A program made the translations under genes and the position numbers. The notes beneath the pieces are model-generated. The model saw only the letters and a list, made by a program, of their open reading frames with translations. It had not been told where the DNA came from and did not search any database. This document shows, piece by piece, positions 1 through 11,116 of a stretch of DNA of 64,000 nucleotides. This stretch comes from Pegoplata infirma (taxonomy: Eukaryota; Arthropoda; Insecta; Diptera; Anthomyiidae): contig OY992539.1 of the NCBI GenBank assembly GCA_963921195.1, positions 208,944,035 to 209,008,034 of the forward strand, read 5' to 3'. Every line of letters begins with the position of its first letter. Position 1 is the stretch's first letter.

Positions 1-350
1 AAAATGTCTCAGAATCTGAGACTTTTTCTATATAGAAAAAATGTCTCAGAATCTGAGACTTTTTCTATATAGAAAAAATGTCTCAGAATCTGAGACTTTT
101 TCTATATAAAAAAAATGTCTCAGAATCTGAGATTTTTTCTATATACAAAAAATGTCACAGAATCTGAGACTTTTTCTATATAGAAAAAATCTCTCAGAAT
201 ATGAGACTTTTTCTATTTAGAAAAAATGTCTCAGAATCTGAGACTTTTTTTATATAGAAAAAAATGCTTCAGAATTGAAGAATTTTTAAAGAGGAAAAAT
301 GCTTAAGAATCTGAAGATGTTTCTATAAGGAAAATGTCTCAGAATCTATA
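1..350. repeat. 37-bp double-palindrome minisatellite array (GTCTCAGA type)
   Basis: About nine tandem units. Each joins the palindrome GTCTCAGAATCTGAGAC to a second AT-rich palindrome of the form TTTTTCTATATAGAAAAA. The period is 37 because of an extra TA in the second palindrome (35 bp elsewhere in the window). Units decay toward the right edge (270-350). The array runs off the left end of the window, so its full length is unknown. It lies in the presumed upstream intron of flower. Confidence 0.9.
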
Positions 351-1226
351 ATGTCTTAGTACATTTGTTCCATTTTTATCATCTCTATCGCATGATTTTG
401 GTTTAGGTTAGGGGTTTGGGTGTTTTTTTTTTTTTTTTGGTTGTAGTTGTTGCTATTTTGAGGTCGTTTTTCTACTATTCCTACGTACACGCTTGACATT
501 GATACACACAATAAAATTGTAGTATCCAAACATATACATACATATTTAGTATCCTAATTTGGTTCATCTCAAAAATATGGGTTAAATGTTTCCTTTTTTT
601 TTACAAATTCATTTTACTCTTGTTCCGTATGTATGTTATACAAATATTATTAATATTTTTTTGTAATCCATACAATTTCCTTACGATTTATTTTTATTTT
701 ATGTAATAGCATTCAAATGTTGAGATTTTTTTTTTGCCCTATTATTCACTTATTTATCACTTAATTTAAGTCTATTTTTAATTAATCTCTACAAAAAAAG
801 ATTGATTTAATTTTATTATTTATTTGTTGTTTAGACTTTCCTCTTCCATCCATATCATATTACTGGGTGAATGCATCAGTGGTTATTGCGGTTTGTTTTT
901 TTTTTTCATTTCAAATATACAAATGAGAAACTTAAAAGAGAAGACGACATAGATTACATAAATATTATTGAAAAGAATTTGCAAAATTGAGAACAACAAA
1001 CTTTGATAATTTTTTAAAAATTTTATATATATAAAAATTCTGGAAGTCTAACATTCTGAGACACTGTTCCTACGTTTAAAGTTTTAGATTCATGACATTT
1101 TTCTGTATTAAAAACTTCTGAGACATTTTTCCAATAGAAAAATCATTAGATTTTGATACATTTTTCCTTTAAAGAAAAAGTCTCAGATTCTGAGACACTT
1201 TTCATAAAAGAAATCTTAGATTATGA
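351..1226. other. AT-rich noncoding stretch, presumed flower intron
   Basis: No coding signal or RNA gene seen. It contains T-runs (about 421-440) and scattered decayed minisatellite units, clearest at 1095-1226 (repeated 'tctgagacatttttc'-like pieces) directly before the retrotransposon fragment. Confidence 0.5.
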
Positions 1227-2882
1227 GACTCTATATATAGCCAATAATTTTAATAATTATTTCGTAAATAGCATTGCTGATATAAGAAACTCCATTGAAA
1301 ACGTGCAATATGAAAATAAAATACCTGTGATAAATATTAAATTTGAATTTCGTGCAATATCCTTATTAGAATTAGAAATTATATGTAAAAATATTAAGAA
1401 AAAACCTGACTATAAGAAAATATCAAGCAATATAATATTAGATAACTGGGACGTAACTGGCAATATTTTACTCAACATTATAAATAAATCCCTAGAAACA
1501 GGAGTTTTCCCAGAAAATTGGAAGGAATCTTTAATTACCCCAATTGAAAAAGTTAAGAATACCAATATTTGCGAAGAATATCGCCCAATAAACATTCTAA
1601 AAACATTTGAAAAAGTAATGGAAAAAGTAGTAAAAAACCAACTTGAAAAATATCTAGAACAGAATAAACTTTTATCGAAATACCAATCCGGTTTCAGAAA
1701 AAATTATTCATGTGAAACAGCATTGAACTACACAATAAACAGGTGGAAATATATGAAGAGGAACAGTAAAATACTGGCGATTTTTCTTGATTTCAAAAGG
1801 GCGTTCGAAACAATAGATAGAGACATTTTAATAAAAAAATTATACAGGTATGGAATTAAGGACAAAGAATTGAAATGGTTTCAGTCATATTTAACCAATA
1901 GAATGCAAATTACTAGAGTTAATAACGTGGAATCAAGTGCAATAGAAAATGACTATGGAGTACCACAAGGCTCAATATTAGGAGCACTATTATTTATTAT
2001 ATATATAAATGATATGGAAAAAGTATTGGAGAAGTGTGAAATTATTTTGTATGCTGATGATACATTAATTTTTACGGAAGGAGAAACAGAAAATATATGC
2101 TACGAAAATCTTTCAAGTGATATGAACAATATTAATAAATGGCTAAAAATGAACAAGTTAAAATTAAACGAAAGTAAAACCAAATTAATGGAGATAAATA
2201 TGAATTCAAATATAACATTAAAAATAAATAATATAATAATAGAAAAAGTTAACACTATTAAATATCTGGGTTTTATTATTGACAAAGACTTAAAATTTAA
2301 AGAACACATTGAATACATATGTAAAAAAATCGGGAAAAAAATCGGATTTTTTAAACGAATAAGAAACAGCTTATCTAAAATCACGGCAATAAACATATAT
2401 AATACAATTATTAAACCACATTTCGAGTATGGATCAACAGTTTTATACACATGCTGTACAGATACACAAATAACAAGACTACAGAATTTACAAAATAAGG
2501 CAATGCGTGCAATATTAAAACTAAACAGATATGCTTCAGTAACATTTATGCTGAGTGATTTAAAATGGCTTAAAATACACAAAAGACTAGCACTAAATAC
2601 AATAAACTTTATTCGAAAAATAAAAATTGGAGATGCTCCTGAATATTTGATCGAGCAAATAAGATATGTTGGGGGATTCAACCATATAACCTGAGGAATG
2701 CTTTAGATTTCAGGATACAACGAGCAGACACCAGCGCGATGCAAAGATCGCTATTTTATAAAGGACTAAGCATTTACAACAAGATGCCAATTGATGTGAA
2801 AAACGAAACTAATAACAATATATTTAGAAAAAAATTATCATCTTTTATTAAAAATTTTAATATAATAATAATAATAATTTGA
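1227..2882 (+). pseudogene. 5'-truncated non-LTR retrotransposon reverse transcriptase (CR1/Jockey-type)
   Basis: An open frame with all the hallmarks of a LINE reverse transcriptase: a FNNYFVNSI-like pre-RT segment at the start, EYRPINIL, then motif A (FLDFKRAF, Asp codon 1789-1791), motif B (VPQGSILGALLF, about 1960-1995) and the catalytic YADD (2050-2061), followed by a thumb-like region. The upstream endonuclease and ORF1 are missing and the 5' junction falls in minisatellite sequence, as expected for 5' truncation. The frame stops at 2692-2694, but a shift of one base near 2685-2690 restores homologous-looking sequence to a TGA at 2880-2882, so this copy carries a frameshift. It ends in an (ATA)n tail at about 2863-2879. 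In-frame Met codons upstream of 1227 belong to the minisatellite, not to the element. The RT is otherwise intact, so the insertion is fairly young. The clade within the CR1/Jockey group is not certain. Confidence 0.9.
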
Positions 2883-2889
2883 TCCAATG

Positions 2890-3072
2890 ATCAGTTTTAT
2901 TTATTTTTCCAATTTTTATTTACAACCATTTTAAATAATTTTAACCTAACCGAGAACTGGTAACAATGACCGTCGTCTCGTTGTAGCGAACTCGACCAAG
3001 GGTTTTGGTGGGAATCGAACCCACGACCCCCTGTTTCATAGGCTAGCACGCTACCAACTAGCCTACAGGGGC
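2890..3072 (-). mobile_element. tRNA-derived SINE, copy 1
   Basis: On the minus strand a tRNA-like head (about 3072 down to 2998) has an A-box-like TAGTTGGTAGCG and a consensus B box GGTTCGATTCC inside a perfect T-arm (GTGGG...CCCAC). It is followed by a tRNA-unrelated body containing ACGAGACGACGG and CAGTTCTCGGTTAGGTT. The same head and body recur on the plus strand at 52484-56051, which defines the family. The head lacks a well-paired acceptor stem, so this is not a tRNA gene. Confidence 0.85.
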
Positions 3073-3197
3073 CATTTCATAACTTTACATAAATTTAGCA
3101 GAATTTATAAATTTAGCAGAATTTATGTATGTAAATTTATGTAAAGTTATGAAATGATATGTAATTTTCAAAAGTATTAATAAAATACTACTTACTA

Positions 3198-3257
<60 letters not shown>
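3073..3257 (+). mobile_element. Hairpin plus 59-base poly(A): possible retroposed transcript end
   Basis: Positions about 3073-3157 form a long hairpin (CATTTCATAACTTTACAT pairs with ATGTAAAGTTATGAAATG). It is followed by AATAAA at 3179-3184 and, 15 bases on, an uninterrupted run of 59 A (3199-3257). Signal, spacing and tail together look like the 3' end of a polyadenylated RNA copied into DNA. A simple expanded A-run is the alternative. No source gene is recognised. Confidence 0.45.
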
Positions 3258-3261
<4 letters not shown>

Positions 3262-3545
3262 CAGAACACTTTTCATTGAAAAACACTTTTCATTGAAAAA
3301 AAAAAATTCTTAAGAGTCTGAGACATTTTTCCTACTTACTAATTCTAAAACACTCAGATTCTAAAACACTTTTCATTGAAAAAAAATTCTTAGAGAGTCT
3401 GAGACATTTTTCCTACTTACTAATTCGTTAATCCTTTGACATTTTTTCTATAGAAAAACTATTGTATTCTGAGCCACAAAGATACTCCGATTCTGAATTT
3501 TTTTTTATCGTGAAAAAATTCTCAGATTCTGAAACTTTTTTCCTG
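3258..3545. repeat. Decayed GTCTCAGA-type minisatellite
   Basis: Recurrent pieces such as AGTCTGAGACATTTTTCC and ACACTTTTCATTGAAAAA show decayed double-palindrome units. A segment of about 70 bp is directly repeated (around 3270-3350 and 3355-3425). Confidence 0.6.
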
Positions 3546-3725
3546 TGTTATCATCTGATTATATACACTGTATCTGATAAGATCTATTGTATCCAAGATT
3601 TGTCCCCATTTCCGAGATCTGCTTTGATCTGAAAATTGGGTACAAATCTAGGATGTAATAGATCTGATCAGATACAATTGATTTAATTAGATCTTAATAG
3701 ATCAGTCAGATCTAATCATTTTTTA
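3546..3725. repeat. Imperfect inverted repeat (MITE-like) rich in AGATCT/TGATC
   Basis: TGTATCTGATAAGATCTATTG, then ATTTGTCCCCA, mirror TGGGTACAAATCTAGG and TAATAGATCTGATCAGATACA. The arms face each other around 3620. Ends and target duplication were not resolved. Confidence 0.5.
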
Positions 3726-4149
3726 CATGATATTTTTCCTTTAAAATAATTTCAAGTGTTTGAGACGTTGTTTCTATAAAAAAATTCCCATTTTCAACAA
3801 AACGCCCTCAATTGTATTAAAATATTTCATTAAAACAATAGATATCTTTGTTTATATTCCATAATCTCATTTTGTTGCAACCTCAATGGCCTTAACAGCA
3901 GAATATAACATAAATCGTTTATGTTTTTATGACGTAGTATATCACTCTTATCTTAAAAACTAATATCATAAATTGAAAGACATGTGTTTTTGTATTTTTT
4001 ACTACAAGTATCTTCTTATTTTATAGTACAGATAAGAAATTATAAATTCACACGCCCCGATAAAAATTTTAAATGTTTGGGGGAATCAAGTTCAATGTAT
4101 ATAAATGAGTCAATATTTTTATATCATATCAGATAATAGTAAACTATTT
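3726..4149. other. AT-rich noncoding stretch
   Basis: No gene, RNA or clear repeat boundary seen. Confidence 0.4.
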
Positions 4150-5260
4150 TTGTTCAAAATGTTTGTATAAAATTATTGATTTATAATCTAAAAAAAACAT
4201 AATTGCAATTTATTTCTTAGCTAAAGGTGATAGAGCGAAAACAGCCAAATCTAAAGATTAGTATTAAAATCTAAACAGATTACATTTTTTAAAACGTTTT
4301 GTGAATCATCATATTTATTAATTTTAAAGCGTTGAACATGAACATCAAAAAAGATTTAAATCGGTAGAAAGATTTTTGAGATATCGCTATTTGAAATTTG
4401 CAAAAAAATTTCGGTGTTTTAAAAATCTAAAAATTTCTTTCCCTTGACCCTTTCATAGAGCTTGAGGCAGTCTTTCATTAAATTTGGTGCCAATTGGGTT
4501 AAATTAACCCGTGCTGCCCGGCTATCAAAGTTTAAGATTTTTGAAAATTAAAAAAAAAGTAAAAAAAAAATATGTCTTGCGAGACATCACATTTTTTTAA
4601 ATTTAATGTGGTGAACACAAATATAAAAAATTAAAATCGGTCGATTGGTTTTCCAGACATCAGTATTTGAAATTTGCAAAAAATTGCGGTTTTTTCCTAC
4701 CTTCAAGAAATAAAAAAAAATAATTTCGAAATTTCTTTCCCTTGAACCTTTCAAAGAGCTTGAGACAATTTTTTGTTAAAACTTAATTTGAGCCAAATCC
4801 GATAATTTTACACCATGGCTCCCTTCTATCAAAGTTTTCGTTTTTTAGAAAATTTCGGCCAATGTTTTGAATTTTCGAAAAATTATTAAAAAAAGTATCT
4901 TGCATAAATTATTTTTTTTAATTTTGGCACAATATAAATATCAAAAAAAAAAAATCTGAAATCGGTCAAGCGGTTTTCGAGATACGTATGTATCGCCAAT
5001 TAAAATTTGTCAAAAAATGTATAAATGTATAAATTTTTTTCCACTGACTAGGTATTTCATAGAGCTTGAAGTAAAAAATTTTGAAAATATCAAAAATCAA
5101 AAATATCAAAATTTGGTGATCACCTATTAAAAATTCAGTTTTGTATGAAATTTTTCTAAAAAATCTAAATTTTAATCTAAAACTTGAATAACAATTAATT
5201 TCTTAACTAATAGCGATTAAGCAAAAATAGCCAAATCTGGTGATCATTTCACAACTTTCG
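4150..5260 (+). repeat. Decayed ~250-bp tandem repeat (three units) with flanking direct repeats
   Basis: Units near 4320-4540, 4600-4850 and 4920-5110 share the order: AAATCGGT, a 'gagatatcg' block, ATTTGAAATTTGCAAAAAA, TTTCTTTCCCTTGA, CATAGAGCTTGA and CTATCAAAGTTT. Direct repeats containing ATTTCTTA, a spaced GCGA and AGCCAAATCT lie at both ends (about 4200-4255 and 5190-5245). No coding capacity is visible. This looks like one old transposable element or satellite fragment. Confidence 0.6.
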
Positions 5261-5910
5261 TAATCTAGTATACAACTACTGTATAACAGTTTCTTATTAT
5301 ATACTCTATTAAAGTCTTACAAATTTCGTAAAAACGCATTTTTTTTCTTTAACAGTGTGGTTAGTGGTTTTTATACTTTTTAAGTGATGATTATGATGAC
5401 GATGACTGATTACTACTGACTGTGTCATAAAACCGGTTCCATATCATTGCCTCTTTTGTTTTCTTCACATAAATATGACGTTTGTTGAGTTTAATAAACT
5501 TTTTTAAACACGTAGCTCTAGCCGGCTTTTTGTATTTACAATAAATAAATTACAAAAATATACAAATTGTAATAAGATTTTTTGATAATATTTTGGTGGC
5601 GAATTATTAATAGAAAGGGTAAAGAGAGTGTAAAAAAATTTTGTTTATCATATATTCATGCAAAAAAAAAAAAATACACAATTAACAGCTGAGTGACCGT
5701 GACTCATATAAATTTTTGTTGTTATATGATATTTGTTATTAAACAAATATTAAATTTAATTTAGAGCTATTTTTAAAAGTAGCTGTATTGAAAAATTATT
5801 GTAGGTTCTAGTAGAGGTATAAAGACAAAAAAAAAATAACCGTAGAAATTTCGTATCCATTTGGTTTTTAAATGACGTAAAAACAAAATTTCCGTTTAGA
5901 ATTTTAAAAA
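5261..5910. other. AT-rich noncoding stretch, presumed flower intron
   Basis: No coding or RNA feature recognised. Short ATGATGACGATGAC-like simple sequence occurs around 5385-5410. Confidence 0.4.
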
Positions 5911-8420
5911 AATTTCTCTGAATTCGGAGTTATTTTTCTTTATAGAAAAATTGCTCTGAATTCGGAGTTATTTTTCTTTATAGAAAAATTGCTCTGAATT
6001 CGGAGTTATTTTTCTTTATAGAAAAATTGCTCTGAATTCGGAGTTATTTTTCTTTATAGAAAAATTGCTCTGAATTCGGAGTTATTTTTCTTTATAGAAA
6101 AATTGCTCTGAATTCGGAGTTATTTTTCTTTATAGAAAAATTGCTCTGAATTCGGAGTTATTTTTCTTTATAGAAAAATTGCTCTGAATTCGGAGTTATT
6201 TTTCTTTATAGAAAAATTGCTCTGAATTCGGAGTTATTTTTCTTTATAGAAAAATTGCTCTGAATTCGGAGTTATTTTTCTTTATAGAAAAATTGCTCTG
6301 AATTCGGAGTTATTTTTCTTTATAGAAAAATTGCTCTGAATTCGGAGTTATTTTTCTTTATAGAAAAATTGCTCTGAATTCGGAGTTATTTTTCTTTATA
6401 GAAAAATTGCTCTGAATTCGGAGTTATTTTTCTTTATAGAAAAATTGCTCTGAATTCGGAGTTATTTTTCTTTATAGAAAAATTGCTCTGAATTCGGAGT
6501 TATTTTTCTTTATAGAAAAATTGCTCTGAATTCGGAGTTATTTTTCTTTATAGAAAAATTGCTCTGAATTCGGAGTTATTTTTCTTTATAGAAAAATTGC
6601 TCTGAATTCGGAGTTATTTTTCTTTATAGAAAAATTGCTCTGAATTCGGAGTTATTTTTCTTTATAGAAAAATTGCTCTAAATTCGGAGTTATTTTTCTT
6701 TATAGAAAAATTGCTCTGAATTCGGAGTTATTTTTCTTTATAGAAAAATTGCTCTGAATTCGGAGTTATTTTTCTTTATAGAAAAATTGCTCTGAATTCG
6801 GAGTTATTTTTCTTTATAGAAAAATTGCTCTGAATTCGGAGTTATTTTTCTTTATAGAAAAATTGCTCTGAATTCGGAGTTATTTTTCTTTATAGAAAAA
6901 TTGCTCTGAATTCGGAGTTATTTTTCTTTATAGAAAAATTGCTCTGAATTCGGAGCAATTTTTCTATAAAGAAAAATAACTCCGAATTCAGAGCAATTTT
7001 TCTATAAAGAAAAATAACTCCGAATTCAGAGCAATTTTTCTATTAAGAAAAATAACTCCGAATTCAGAGCAATTTTTCTATAAAGAAAAATAACTCCGAA
7101 TTCAGAGCAATTTTTCTATAAAGAAAAATAACTCCGAATTCAGAGCAATTTTTCTATAAAGAAAAATAACTCCGAATTCACAGCAATTTTTCTATAAAGA
7201 AAAATAACTGAATTCGGAGTTATTTTTCTTTATAGAAAAATTGCTCTGAATTCGGAGTTATTTTTCTTAATAGAAAAATTGCTCTGAATTCGGAGTTATT
7301 TTTCTTTATAGAAAAATTGCTCTGAATTCGGAGTTATTTTTCTTTATAGAAAAATTGCTCTGAATTCGGAGTTATTTTTCTTTATAGAAAAATTGCTCTG
7401 AATTCGGAGTTATTTTTCTTTATAGAAAAATTGCTCTCAATTCGGATTTATTTTTGTTTATAGAAAAATTGCTCTGAATTCGGAGTTATTTTTCTTTATA
7501 GAAAAATTGCTGTGAATTCGGAGTTATTTTTCTTTATAGAAAAATTGCTGTGAATTCGGAGTTATTTTTCTTTATAGAAAAATTGCTCTGAATTCGGAGT
7601 TATTTTTCTTTATAGAAAAATTGCTCTGAATTCGGAGTTATTTTTCTTTATAGAAAAATTGCTCTGAATTCGGAGTTATTTTTCTTTATAGAAAAATTGC
7701 TCTGAATTCGGAGTTATTTTTCTTTATAGAAAAATTGCTCTGAATTCGGAGTTATTTTTCTTTATAGAAAAATTGCTCTGAATTCGGAGTTATTTTTCTT
7801 TATAGAAAAATTGCTCTGAATTCGGAGTTATTTTTCTTTATAGAAAAATTGCTCTGAATTCGGAGTTATTTTTCTTTATAGAAAAATTGCTCTGAATTCG
7901 GAGTTATTTTTCTTTATAGAAAAATTGCTCTGAATTCGGAGTTATTTTTCTTTATAGAAAAATTGCTCTGAATTCAGAGTTATTTTTCTTTATAGAAAAA
8001 TTGCTCTGAATTCGGAGTTATTTTTCTTTATAGAAAAATTGCTCTGAATTCGGAGTTATTTTTCTTTATAGAAAAATTGCTCTGAATTCGGAGTTATTTT
8101 TCTTTATAGAAAAATTGCTCTGAATTCGGAGTTATTTTTCTTTATAGAAAAATTGCTCTGAATTCGGAGTTATTTTTCTTTATAGAAAAATTGCTCTGAA
8201 TTCGGAGTTATTTTTCTTTATAGAAAAATTGCTCTGAATTCGGAGTTATTTTTCTTTATAGAAAAATTGCTCTGAATTCGGAGTTATTTTTCTTTATAGG
8301 AAAATTGCTCTGAATTCGGAGTTAGTTTTCTTTATAGAAAAATGTCTGAGAAAAAATGTCTCGTAGTTATTTTTTTTTTATGGAAAAATGTCTCTAAATT
8401 TTTTGGTTATTTTTCTTCAC
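5911..8420 (+). repeat. 38-bp GAATTC double-palindrome minisatellite array with internal inversion
   Basis: About 60 near-identical 38-bp units, each with CTCTGAATTCGGAG followed by an AT palindrome (TTTTTCTTTATAGAAAAA). Orientation flips near 6955 (reading CTCCGAATTCAGAG) and flips back near 7205-7212, leaving about 6-7 inverted units inside the array. Both flip points sit in a palindrome. Homogeneity implies recent amplification or gene conversion. From about 8335 the units turn into GTCTC-type sequence, showing both repeat types share ancestry. The array ends about 85 bases before the acceptor of the first visible flower exon. Each unit carries an EcoRI site. Confidence 0.95.
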
Positions 8421-8504
8421 AGAAAACTGCCATTAAATTTGAAAAAAATTTAATTATTTATATTTCTTTATAAAAATATTTTCTTTTTTTCTTGTCGTCC
8501 TTAG

Positions 8505-8712
8505 TTTGCATATTATTTGGTCTCTTCAATGCTTTATCGTTATTATTATTAAATGTCAGCTGTTTAATTGGTGGTATTCTACAAGTAGTACTAGGATTTG
8601 TGGTAATGGGACTGGAGGCTCCCTTCTGTTTCTTCTGCATAGATTATGTAGGTCAAATGTCTGATATGGTAGATGCCAGACCTATGTGGAATAAAGCAGT
8701 GCTATACTGTGT
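8505..8712 (+). CDS. fwe: Flower, internal exon with pore-region transmembrane segments (gene continues to 19586)
   Basis: Flower is a small multi-pass membrane protein of synaptic vesicles and plasma membrane. In Drosophila it is linked to presynaptic calcium entry and endocytosis, and its C-terminal isoforms act as fitness marks in cell competition. This exon encodes roughly residues 42-110 of the ~194-residue fly protein: [40 protein letters not shown] and the cysteine-rich [10 protein letters not shown]. The glutamate of GLEAP (codon 8615-8617) matches fly Glu79, proposed as the channel selectivity residue. The exon starts after TTAG at 8501-8504 in phase 1 (it supplies two bases of a split codon, probably Phe) and ends before GTAAGT at 8713. 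The N-terminal exon(s), about 41 residues, lie outside the window or were not recognised in 1-8500. The intron before this exon contains the large 38-bp array. Identification rests on recalled similarity to the Drosophila sequence. Confidence 0.93.
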
Positions 8713-8795
8713 GTAAGTTAAAATCAAAGGGGTTTACTTGTTAAAGTAAATAGTTTTATAAAATTAACCTAACTTTTTTTTATTTTTCTCCACAG

Positions 8796-8903
8796 ACTTT
8801 CAGTATTTCCCATATTTTTATGTTTTGGTTTAGGAAGTTTATTCCCCTGTGCTTTAGTTTTTGGTACGGGTGTTATATACGGCATGATGTCTTTAGGCAA
8901 AAA
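8796..8903 (+). CDS. fwe: Flower, second shared exon (last membrane segment)
   Basis: Follows an 83-base intron with a good acceptor (TTTTTCTCCACAG). It encodes [26 protein letters not shown] and [10 protein letters not shown], matching the fly [15 protein letters not shown] segment. It ends in AAA with donor GTAAGTG at 8904, leaving a split Lys codon that either alternative terminal exon completes. If the donor is not used, the frame reads Gly-Lys-Lys-stop (TAA at 8905-8907), so intron retention would give a short tail. Confidence 0.93.
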
Positions 8904-9181
8904 GTAAGTGATTGTTTTTAATTTCTTATAGATTTAAGTTATACAAAAATGAATTTAACAAATTCAGTTAAAACTGCTTAATTTTGTAAGCCAGGATATT
9001 AATAATTTTTGTTGTTATACCTTATTTTTTCTTCTTTCTCCTAAAAACCTTGGCTTACATTTAATACTAAAATTTTATACAAAAAAAAAAACAAAATAAA
9101 ATTTATTTTTATCCAAAAAAAAATAAAATTTATAAACCAAAATCTAAAAAAATGAACACATTTACGTTTAACTACTAAAAG

Positions 9182-9320
9182 AGCTTCACGTGAGGATATG
9201 GCTGCTGCTGCTGCCCAATCACCTACACAAATGCCGCCCGGTGGTGATGGACAAATGCAAATGAGCACTGATCAACATATTACATTAATGGAAGATCCAG
9301 ATGTTTGGCGTCCAACATAA
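9182..9320 (+). CDS. fwe: Flower, proximal alternative terminal exon
   Basis: Joined to 8903, it completes the Lys codon and adds 45 residues: ASREDMAAAAAQSP, then a Gln/Met/Gly-rich stretch, ending MEDPDVWRPT before TAA (9318-9320). It begins with the same AGCTTC as the distal exon and has a related opening (ASREDM versus ASAADM), suggesting an old exon duplication. The acceptor is weak: the 20 bases before AG are A-rich rather than pyrimidine-rich (ACTACTAAAAG), compatible with regulated use. In Drosophila alternative C-termini separate the ubi and Lose isoforms; which one this corresponds to was not assigned. Confidence 0.88.
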
Positions 9321-10230
9321 ATTCATTAAATACAAAACATATAAAATACAAATTGCAAATAATAATAATAATTAACCGAATTAAACAAATTCCATATATA
9401 ATACACAACAACAACAAAACAAACCGTTACTAACAAAAAACAATAACTACACTTTTAAACAACAAAAAGCAACATACAAGCATAAAAAAACATTTGTTAA
9501 AAAAATTTACTAAAAATGAACATAAAAGAAAATATCATAAAGTTTTAAACAAAAAAAAAAGTATTGAAATATTAAGCCGTTATAAAAAAATATATAAAAA
9601 TTACAAAAAAAAACAAAAAAAAGCCCCACCAAAAATATAAATTTCAAAAATTTACTCCAAAAGCAACAAATAACAAAATTGATCTCAAAATGAATATAAA
9701 ACAAAAGCTTAAAATAGCAAATATATTTTTGGATTCCATTACGAAGATTCTCACTCACACACAAATTTAACATAATTTTTTTGCTTCCATATAAATTAAA
9801 AAAGAAAAAAAATCAAGATAGAGGTACATTTTTTAAAAGAAAAACTTAAAATTTTTAAATTATATATAAAAAAAACAAAAATGTTGGAACTTTTTATAAA
9901 ATGGAGAAACATTTCAGTAAAAGAAATTAAAACTTTTGATAGATAAAATCTTTTCTGGATTCAGAATCAGTTTTATTGAAGACACATTTATAGATTTTTG
10001 ATATATTTTTTTTTCATGGAAATATTACAACATTTTATCCCATTTTTTTCCCATAAAAATATCTCAGACTTTGAGATATTCTTCAGTTTCAGATTCTGAG
10101 TAATTTTTCAGATTTTGTGACATTTTTGAGATTCTGAGACATTTTTCCCATAGAAAAATTTAAACAATAAAACATTTAGCATTAAATATTAAAATTCAAA
10201 AATAAACAATTAAATTAATCGATTTCAAAA
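9321..10230 (+). other. fwe: Probable 3' UTR of the proximal flower isoform, then AT-rich intron
   Basis: Very A-rich sequence without coding signal. An AATAAA lies at 10166-10171, but no cleavage site can be proved. Decayed GTCTCAGA-type units occur at 10035-10165. Confidence 0.4.
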
Positions 10231-10493
10231 TAAAAACCGAATTTTTATATGGCGATTCCGCCAATTATTGTTATTGAAAACATATCAGATTTAGAAATAT
10301 TTTTGTTATAGATCTTTGACAATTTTGAAACCACAGCGACCTCTTCCGGAGAGTAACAAACAATTCAATTTTCTTAACGAAGCTTAGACTATTTTTTCAA
10401 CAAAGTTTTGTTAAACAAATTCGAGAAGGAGAGCATTTTGTTAATTCTGGGCGATCCTGTCAATTATTAAAAAATCTTGTTTTCTGAGAAGTT

Positions 10494-10800
10494 TTTGTAC
10501 CCTACAACACTCTGTGGTACAGAGTATAATAAGTTTATACTAATTTTTGTAGCTACAAAATATTGGTCCTAGACCCAGTTTAAAGTATACCGATCGACTC
10601 AGAATCTCTTTTTGAATCGATTCAGCGATGTCCGTCCTTCTTGCTGTCGGTGTTAATGGTGTTAACGCGATACAATCAATAGACTTAAATTTTGAAACTT
10701 AAGCCTCTCTTGGCCTAAGGGCAAAGCCTATTGAAATTGGAAAAATCAATTCATGTTTTAACCTAGCCCCCTTACAAAGGTCCCCTTTTATTTTGGCTCA
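10494..10800 (+). mobile_element. Mini-me-like element, decayed 5' half
   Basis: Begins TTTTTGTACCCTACAACACTC and contains GATCGACTCAGAATC and GCGATGTCCGTCC, the order seen in the clearer copies at 15791 and 55168. No 3' end (TTCGGC..GCCGAA...CTTGTT) was found here. Confidence 0.55.
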
Positions 10801-11116
10801 AATGACTAATAACTGTATTATACTTGATATTATTTCAAAACTTTAAATGTAAACGTGTTTTGTACTCACAAATCCAAATTTTAAAGGAATCGGAGCAGTT
10901 CTACTTGTAACCCCAATACAAACCACCCTCCCGATATTCACATAAATCTCTCAAATTTTTAAAATAGAAAATATTTTATTAAAATTTTGTTTGTATGTGT
11001 TAAACACGTACTTAAATAATCAAATCTGATTATAATCAAACCAGTTTTGTACTAGGGCCTATATAAATATTTCGCCCTTTTTCAGTAAAATCGCTCTATT
11101 GGACACAAATAGAAAT

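Noticed and set aside
2100..2681. Minus-strand 193-residue open frame
   Set aside because: Antisense shadow of the reverse transcriptase; hydrophobic low-complexity translation, no domain.
2998..3072. tRNA gene
   Set aside because: T-arm is perfect, but there is no paired acceptor stem and the same head with the same non-tRNA body recurs at 52484; it is a SINE.
3199..3257. Assembly gap or sequencing artefact
   Set aside because: Not excluded, but AATAAA at the expected distance makes a retroposition tail a better explanation.
3085..3276. Poly-Phe open frame on the minus strand
   Set aside because: Created by the 59-base A-run.
5911..8420. CRISPR-like array
   Set aside because: No unique spacers; units are contiguous tandem repeats in a eukaryotic intron.
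1..8504. N-terminal exon of flower inside the window
   Set aside because: I searched by eye for the conserved MSF...WYLKYGSR region in 1-8504 and found none; it probably lies upstream.
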